64,000 bases of DNA from an uncultured Dehalococcoidia bacterium. GTDB taxonomy: Bacteria > Chloroflexota > Dehalococcoidia > Lucifugimonadales > UBA3495. The position numbers were made by a program, and so were the translations under genes. Below are positions 60,134-64,000 of this stretch, piece after piece; the first letter of the stretch is position 1, and each line of letters opens with the position of its first letter. Under the pieces are notes generated by a model. That model was given only the letters and a program-made list of their open reading frames with translations, did no database searches and had not been told where the DNA came from. The stretch is from the NCBI GenBank assembly GCA_951812625.1, contig CATOSP010000002.1:846880-910879 (forward strand). The letters run 5' to 3'.

Positions 60134-61357
60134 TTATCCGGGCCGCGTGGGGCTCGGACTTCTACGGTCTGATACAACCTTGCCTTCTTTTATCACGAGG
60201 AGCAGATTTCCCAGGTTTTCGATGTCGTCAAGGGGGTTTCCGTCGACGGCAATCAGGTCGGCCAGCCTGCCGGGTTCTATGGTTCCCAGATCGTCTCCCC
60301 TGCCGCACAGTTGGGCTGCGTTGGTGGTGGCAGCCTGGAGCACTTCCCAGGGGGTTGCGCCATCCTTCACCCAGAGGCCGATTTCCAACAGGGCCGACTC
60401 GCGCAACGGGAAGACGTCTGAGCCCATGGCCATTTTAACCCCAGAGCGGAGAGCCTGCCGGAACCAGGTCCGGTGGGAATCAACGGCGGCTTCGGCGCGC
60501 CGGACGAGGTCTGGTGCAAGTGCTCGCCGCTCCACGTACCTATACTCCCGGTCAGAAGCGGCTTGGGATGGAGTCAGATGAGTGATACCTAGAGTTGGGA
60601 CGTACCATGCGTCCCGCTCCAGGAAGAGTTGTAAACACTCCTCGTCCATTACATAGCCATGCTCGATACTATGGGCGCCAAGTCGGAGGGCGGACTTGAC
60701 CGCATTCGGGTTGGTGGCGTGGGCCATGACTTTATATTCCCGTTGATGGCACAGGGCGAAGGCGGCCTCAAGCTCCTCCGGCAGCAGGAAGGTATTGGTG
60801 GTCCGGTCCCAGAAGGGCCCCATCACCCCACCGGAGAGGTTCAGCTTGACGTGGTCTACACCGTTCTTGATCATCTCCCGGATGGCTCTGACGAATGAAA
60901 ACGGCCCATCGCATTCCCTGGCGTGGCCAGATGTGAGGAAATGGCCGCCGGTGGTGGTGAGGAAGTTGCCACAGGCGAACACGCGGGGGCCGGGGACTGG
61001 TCCCTCTGCGAAGGCTTCCCGCCAGGCTACATCCATGAAGTGGGCCGCACCTCCACAGCGCACGCTGGTGACGCCGGCCTCAGTCAAACCTTCCGATAGT
61101 TCCTCTCCGAACCGGGCGGTCTGCTGAGCGACCGTTGGGGTTGGGTTGGCAACGTACTCGGGGTGGATATGCACGTCCCACAGTCCGGGCAGGAGATACG
61201 CGCCATCCAGATTGATGAGATGCCCCCACTCATCTCCAGGATTACCATTGCGGTTGATGCCGACAATAAAGCCATCTTCCAGCAGGACGGTGCAATCCAT
61301 AATCGGAGCCGGGTCCATGCAGTCGATCACGTTAGCATGGGTCAATGCCAAGCGCAT
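60134..61357 (-). CDS. Metal-dependent amidohydrolase (imidazolonepropionase-like)
   Basis: 407 aa. Metal motif WDVHIHPE, a Lys in DHVKLNLSGGVMGP that may be carboxylated, His in VMAHATNP and SIEHGYV, and Asp in MAMGSDVF complete the binuclear site. The C-terminal TTNAAQLCGRGDDLGTIEPGRLADLIAVDGNPLDDI is standard for prolidase or imidazolonepropionase-like amidohydrolases. Cytosolic, substrate unknown. Upstream partner of the MBL-fold gene. Confidence 0.9.
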   Translation of the reverse strand: MRLALTHANVIDCMDPAPIMDCTVLLEDGFIVGINRNGNPGDEWGHLINLDGAYLLPGLWDVHIHPEYVANPTPTVAQQTARFGEELSEGLTEAGVTSVRCGGAAHFMDVAWREAFAEGPVPGPRVFACGNFLTTTGGHFLTSGHARECDGPFSFVRAIREMIKNGVDHVKLNLSGGVMGPFWDRTTNTFLLPEELEAAFALCHQREYKVMAHATNPNAVKSALRLGAHSIEHGYVMDEECLQLFLERDAWYVPTLGITHLTPSQAASDREYRYVERRALAPDLVRRAEAAVDSHRTWFRQALRSGVKMAMGSDVFPLRESALLEIGLWVKDGATPWEVLQAATTNAAQLCGRGDDLGTIEPGRLADLIAVDGNPLDDIENLGNLLLVIKEGKVVSDRRSPSPTRPG

Positions 61358-61442
61358 GATTGGTATTCCAACATGGAAGGATTCGGATGTTGGACCTGTG
61401 ATTCAACGTGGTGCGTATAGTATTGATGATGACACGACAGTG

Positions 61443-62642
61443 TCATTCGAGCTGTGTGATGCACCTCGCCGGGTCTGACTCCGCCAGGACGTGGGGCATA
61501 TGGCCCGTGTGAATGTAGTCGGCTATTAGCTTGCCCGCCATCGGACCCCTGCCAAACCCCGAGGAAGCCAGCCCGCTCACGATGTAGAGGTTGTCCATGC
61601 CGGGCACCATGCCGATGACAGGACTGCCGTCCATGGTGAAGGGCATCAGGCCAGCCCAAGTCCTCGAGATCGGCATGTCCCGGAGCATAGGCAGCACCTC
61701 AGCGGCATGGCCCCGGTTAACCTCAATGCCAGTCGCGTCCGGTGTCTTGTTGTAGCCCATCACCTGCCGGTCGCCGCCGAATATGATCTGTCCATCGCGT
61801 GTCTGACGCCCGTAGAGATGGCGGGTGAGGCGTTTCTGCCCCAAGTGCGTGAGATCTGGCGGGCCATCGTGTTGACCGACCTGATGGAGATTCCAGTCGA
61901 GTGTAGATTCGGAGGATGATATCGTGGCGTATACGCGTGGTGGTACCGCTTCAGTGGCCCACATCTGTCCGCGCACCGGGACTACCGGGATCCCCAATCC
62001 GAGCATTTTACCTAGGGGACTGCACCATGCTCCCGCGGCCAGCACCAGCTTTCCAGCGTTAAATTCTCTTTGGGGGGTCGTGATGCGGTATGAGCCGTTG
62101 GGTATATGCTCTAGGCTCACAACCTCATGATTAGTCAAGATGCGTGTTCCCAAGCGTTCGGCGGCGGCGGCGAAGCTTCGGGTTGTCTTGACTGGGTTGG
62201 CCTGGGCGCGCATCGGAGAGTACATATAGCCGGGTAGCTTGGGGTTGAGCCCGGGTTCTATGGCCCGTGCCTCCCTGGCAGTGAGTAACTCGACCTGGAA
62301 ACCGCGAGACCGTTGAGTGTGGACCCGGTCTTGGATGAACTCGTACTGGGCTTCATTCTGGACTGCCTGGAGGGACCCGGACATTCGGAACTCCAGATCA
62401 AATCCCAAGTCCAATTGCAGCGTCTTGAGGATTTCCAGACTACCCATCGTGAGATATGCCTGGAGGTCGGGCAATTGGCCCCACCCCTGGGCACCGATCG
62501 ATCCCGCATTGGCTCCTGATGCTTCAGAGGCAATCTCACCCCGTTCCAACAGGGTCACATTGTGCGCGAGAGTTGCCAGGTGGTAGGCGGTCGAGACTCC
62601 AGCGATGCCCCCACCGACGACCAGGACATCCGGTTCAGCCAT
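61443..62642 (-). CDS. FAD-dependent oxidoreductase (DAO family)
   Basis: 399 aa from ATG 62642. The Rossmann motif VLVVGGGIAGVSTAYHLA, LLERGEIASEASGANAGSIGAQG, then TILTNHEVVSLE and VLAAGAWCSPLGKMLGLGIPVVPVRGQMW are DAO features; FTMDGSPVIGMVPGMDNLYIVSGLASSGFGRGPMAGKLIADYI is the C-terminal FAD block. It likely oxidises an amine or D-amino acid such as sarcosine or glycine-type compounds. No partner subunit is near. Confidence 0.9.
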   Translation of the reverse strand: MAEPDVLVVGGGIAGVSTAYHLATLAHNVTLLERGEIASEASGANAGSIGAQGWGQLPDLQAYLTMGSLEILKTLQLDLGFDLEFRMSGSLQAVQNEAQYEFIQDRVHTQRSRGFQVELLTAREARAIEPGLNPKLPGYMYSPMRAQANPVKTTRSFAAAAERLGTRILTNHEVVSLEHIPNGSYRITTPQREFNAGKLVLAAGAWCSPLGKMLGLGIPVVPVRGQMWATEAVPPRVYATISSSESTLDWNLHQVGQHDGPPDLTHLGQKRLTRHLYGRQTRDGQIIFGGDRQVMGYNKTPDATGIEVNRGHAAEVLPMLRDMPISRTWAGLMPFTMDGSPVIGMVPGMDNLYIVSGLASSGFGRGPMAGKLIADYIHTGHMPHVLAESDPARCITQLE

Positions 62643-62744
62643 AGTGCCCCCTAGGGAGTGCCGGCCATTATACGCTGATACGTTCGCGAATAGTGGTTTC
62701 AAACCACCAAATTATCAAGACCGACAGGCGTAAGCTCACTGGAG

Positions 62745-63035
62745 CTAGCGGGCCGGAGCCAACTCGGAAGTGTCCTTCACCTGAATATTGGACACCAGAA
62801 CCACCAATTCGTCGAGCCTGCGAATCTCGAACTCCAGGAAGTCGTCGTCTACGACCAGGTACCGGGAGACTACTTCCCAAATTTCCCGCTTCATGTCGTC
62901 CATACGCTCGCTTGGAAGGTCAAGACGGTCCTGGATCAGAACAACGCTGAGACGCTTACGAGCTGTGTCTTTGCTGTGTTCACGGCCACCGTTCGAGTCG
63001 ACCTGGCCGAGTAGCCATCGGAAAAGATCAAGCAT
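62745..63035 (-). CDS. minE: Cell division topological specificity factor MinE
   Basis: 96 aa. LGQVDSNGGREHSKDTARKRLSVVLIQDRLDLPSERMDDMKREIWEVVSRYLVVDDDFLEFEIRR contains the MinD-interacting/anti-MinCD segment (RLSVVLIQDR) and the topological specificity beta-helix domain. It stimulates MinD ATPase and restricts MinCD to the poles. The start overlaps the minD stop by 8 bp. Confidence 0.93.
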   Translation of the reverse strand: MLDLFRWLLGQVDSNGGREHSKDTARKRLSVVLIQDRLDLPSERMDDMKREIWEVVSRYLVVDDDFLEFEIRRLDELVVLVSNIQVKDTSELAPAR

Positions 63036-63846
63036 GAGAATAGGCCCTCCGGTCCAAACCGATAATCTCCTTCAGCTTGGCGAATACGCCAGACCGTTCG
63101 TCCAGGTCCACCAACTGGACTTCCTCCCCATCGACTCGGGCGGCGATTCTCAGGAAGGCTGCACCCGACGGGGCACGCTTGTCATGGACTACGGGGACAC
63201 CCCTGTTTGCGGCTGTGATGGTTCTCTCATCAGCGGGCACCAGCCCGAGGATATCCACCGCCAGGAGTTCCACAATGTCGTCCTTGTCCATCATGTTGCC
63301 CTGTTTCACCAAGTCGGGGTGGATCCGATTTATGATGAGTCGAGGGCGGTGAATCTCTGAGGCTTCCAGTAGACCGATAACCCGGTCAGCATCGCGGATG
63401 GCTGAGACTTCGGGAGTCGTGACCAGGATGGCTTCACGAGCCGCGCCGACCGCGTTCTTGAACCCCTGCTCGATACCTGCTGGGCAGTCCATCAGGACGT
63501 AATCGAACTGATCCTCCAGCTTTGCGCACAAGTCTCGCAGTTGGTCTGGGTCGATGCAGTCCTTGTCCCGTGTCTGGGCCGCCGGTATCAGGTACAGCTC
63601 GTAACCGTGTTTGTCCTTGATCATAGCCTGCCGGAGCTTGCACTTACCCTCAAGGACGTTGACCAGATCGTACACGATCCGGTTTTCCAGGCCCATGATC
63701 ACGTCAAGGTTGCGTAGGCCGATGTCGGTGTCTATCACTACGACTTTTTTGCCTCGCATGGCCAATGCTGAGCCGATGTTGGCAGTGGCGGTAGTCTTGC
63801 CTACACCACCCTTGCCCGAAGTGATTACGATAGTCCTACCTGTCAT
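63028..63846 (-). CDS. minD: Septum-site-determining ATPase MinD
   Basis: 272 aa. Deviant Walker A GKGGVGKTT at residues 11-19, VVVIDTDIGLRNLDVIMGLENRIVYDLVNVL, DYVLMDCPAGIEQGF and the C-terminal amphipathic membrane-targeting helix (VFAKLKEIIGLDRR). Binds the membrane as an ATP dimer and recruits MinC. In operon with minE, and probably with minC upstream (partly outside the window). Confidence 0.95.
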   Translation of the reverse strand: MTGRTIVITSGKGGVGKTTATANIGSALAMRGKKVVVIDTDIGLRNLDVIMGLENRIVYDLVNVLEGKCKLRQAMIKDKHGYELYLIPAAQTRDKDCIDPDQLRDLCAKLEDQFDYVLMDCPAGIEQGFKNAVGAAREAILVTTPEVSAIRDADRVIGLLEASEIHRPRLIINRIHPDLVKQGNMMDKDDIVELLAVDILGLVPADERTITAANRGVPVVHDKRAPSGAAFLRIAARVDGEEVQLVDLDERSGVFAKLKEIIGLDRRAYSHA

Positions 63847-64000
63847 ACGGTTCCCCTTTGCCTAAGTTTGCGAAGCTGCCCGCGAATGGGGCAAGCTGGA
63901 TAGACCTGCGGCGCACATAGGCGATCATTGGTCCGGTACTGGCGCCTTTGGGCTGCTGGCCGGCCTCAGACGATGTGCCGACGTGGGGGCCGATCTGGAT
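63836..64000 (-). CDS. Probable MinC C-terminus, cut by window edge
   Basis: An open frame from the window end to a TAG at 63836-63838, overlapping the minD start by 11 bp. Its last part, MIAYVRRRSIQLAPFAGSFANLGKGEPYD, resembles the end of MinC beta-helix domains, where a similar strand with QL-x-P/I follows. Position in front of minD strongly favours MinC, but the visible 55 residues are too few to be sure. Confidence 0.5.
   Translation of the reverse strand: MQIGPHVGTSSEAGQQPKGASTGPMIAYVRRRSIQLAPFAGSFANLGKGEPYDR

Noticed and set aside
1..64000. CRISPR array
   Set aside because: No regularly spaced direct repeats of 24-40 bp were seen; the only close repeats are the two-copy ones listed.

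Overview
The window looks like chromosomal DNA of a free-living bacterium, most likely a Chloroflexota of the Dehalococcoidia/SAR202 type. That is an inference from gene content, not a database match. The supporting content is an anaerobic-type cobalamin operon, a GldA/GldFG-like ABC system, DUF35/thiolase and CO/xanthine-dehydrogenase-type molybdoenzymes, single-copy tRNAs, GTG/TTG starts beside ATG, and moderately high GC.

Layout. 1-8340: 3' end of hemA, then cbiC-cbiX-cbiD-cbiT-cbiL-cbiF-cbiG-cbiH, the corrin-ring part of cobalamin synthesis with early cobalt insertion. No cbiE or cbiJ/cobK is present. 8.4-15.5 kb: a YtxH protein, an ABC ATPase with a fused permease/GldG-like protein and a DUF4340 protein, and a small subunit plus amidase. 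15.5-19.8 kb: a lipoprotein, acetyl-CoA synthetase, a decayed AHSA1-type gene and a DUF805 protein.

20,344-30,580 is the most interesting region: a 10.2-kb integrated element in a tRNA-Asn gene, bounded by a 15-bp direct repeat. It carries a tyrosine integrase, an AlpA-like HTH protein, several tiny zinc-binding proteins and a complete-looking HK97-type head module: terminase large subunit, HNH nuclease, capsid protein, P-loop protein, prohead protease, connector, portal and head closure. I see no tail, lysis, primase or repressor gene. This is the layout of a capsid-forming phage satellite (cf-PICI-like). Both ends carry paired GTGATACA motifs with a 12-bp period, and short promoter-hairpin-terminator modules sit inside. 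The displaced tRNA 3' end on the far side still encodes CCA, while the tRNA as it now stands does not.

31-42.4 kb: a flippase-like protein, lipA, gmk, tyrA, a polytopic Cys-cluster membrane protein with a YtkA/FixH-like partner, a THI5-like binding protein, two alpha/beta hydrolases (one with a Cys nucleophile), small membrane proteins and a CAT-anticodon tRNA. 43.2-44.9 kb: a nitrate-reductase-like molybdoenzyme gene cut off by an IS5-family element whose own transposase is frameshifted. 45.6-52.2 kb: DUF35 plus thiolase-like pair, an MFS transporter, and a tandem pair of ferritin-like diiron proteins in which the second has lost all candidate acidic metal ligands, followed by an FmdB zinc ribbon and an SCP2-like protein. 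52.2-56.0 kb: a three-subunit xanthine/CO-dehydrogenase-type molybdoenzyme. 56.5-62.6 kb: an unknown 117-aa protein, nitroreductase, iron-type binding lipoprotein, MBL hydrolase, amidohydrolase and FAD oxidoreductase. 62.7-64 kb: minE, minD and what is probably the end of minC.
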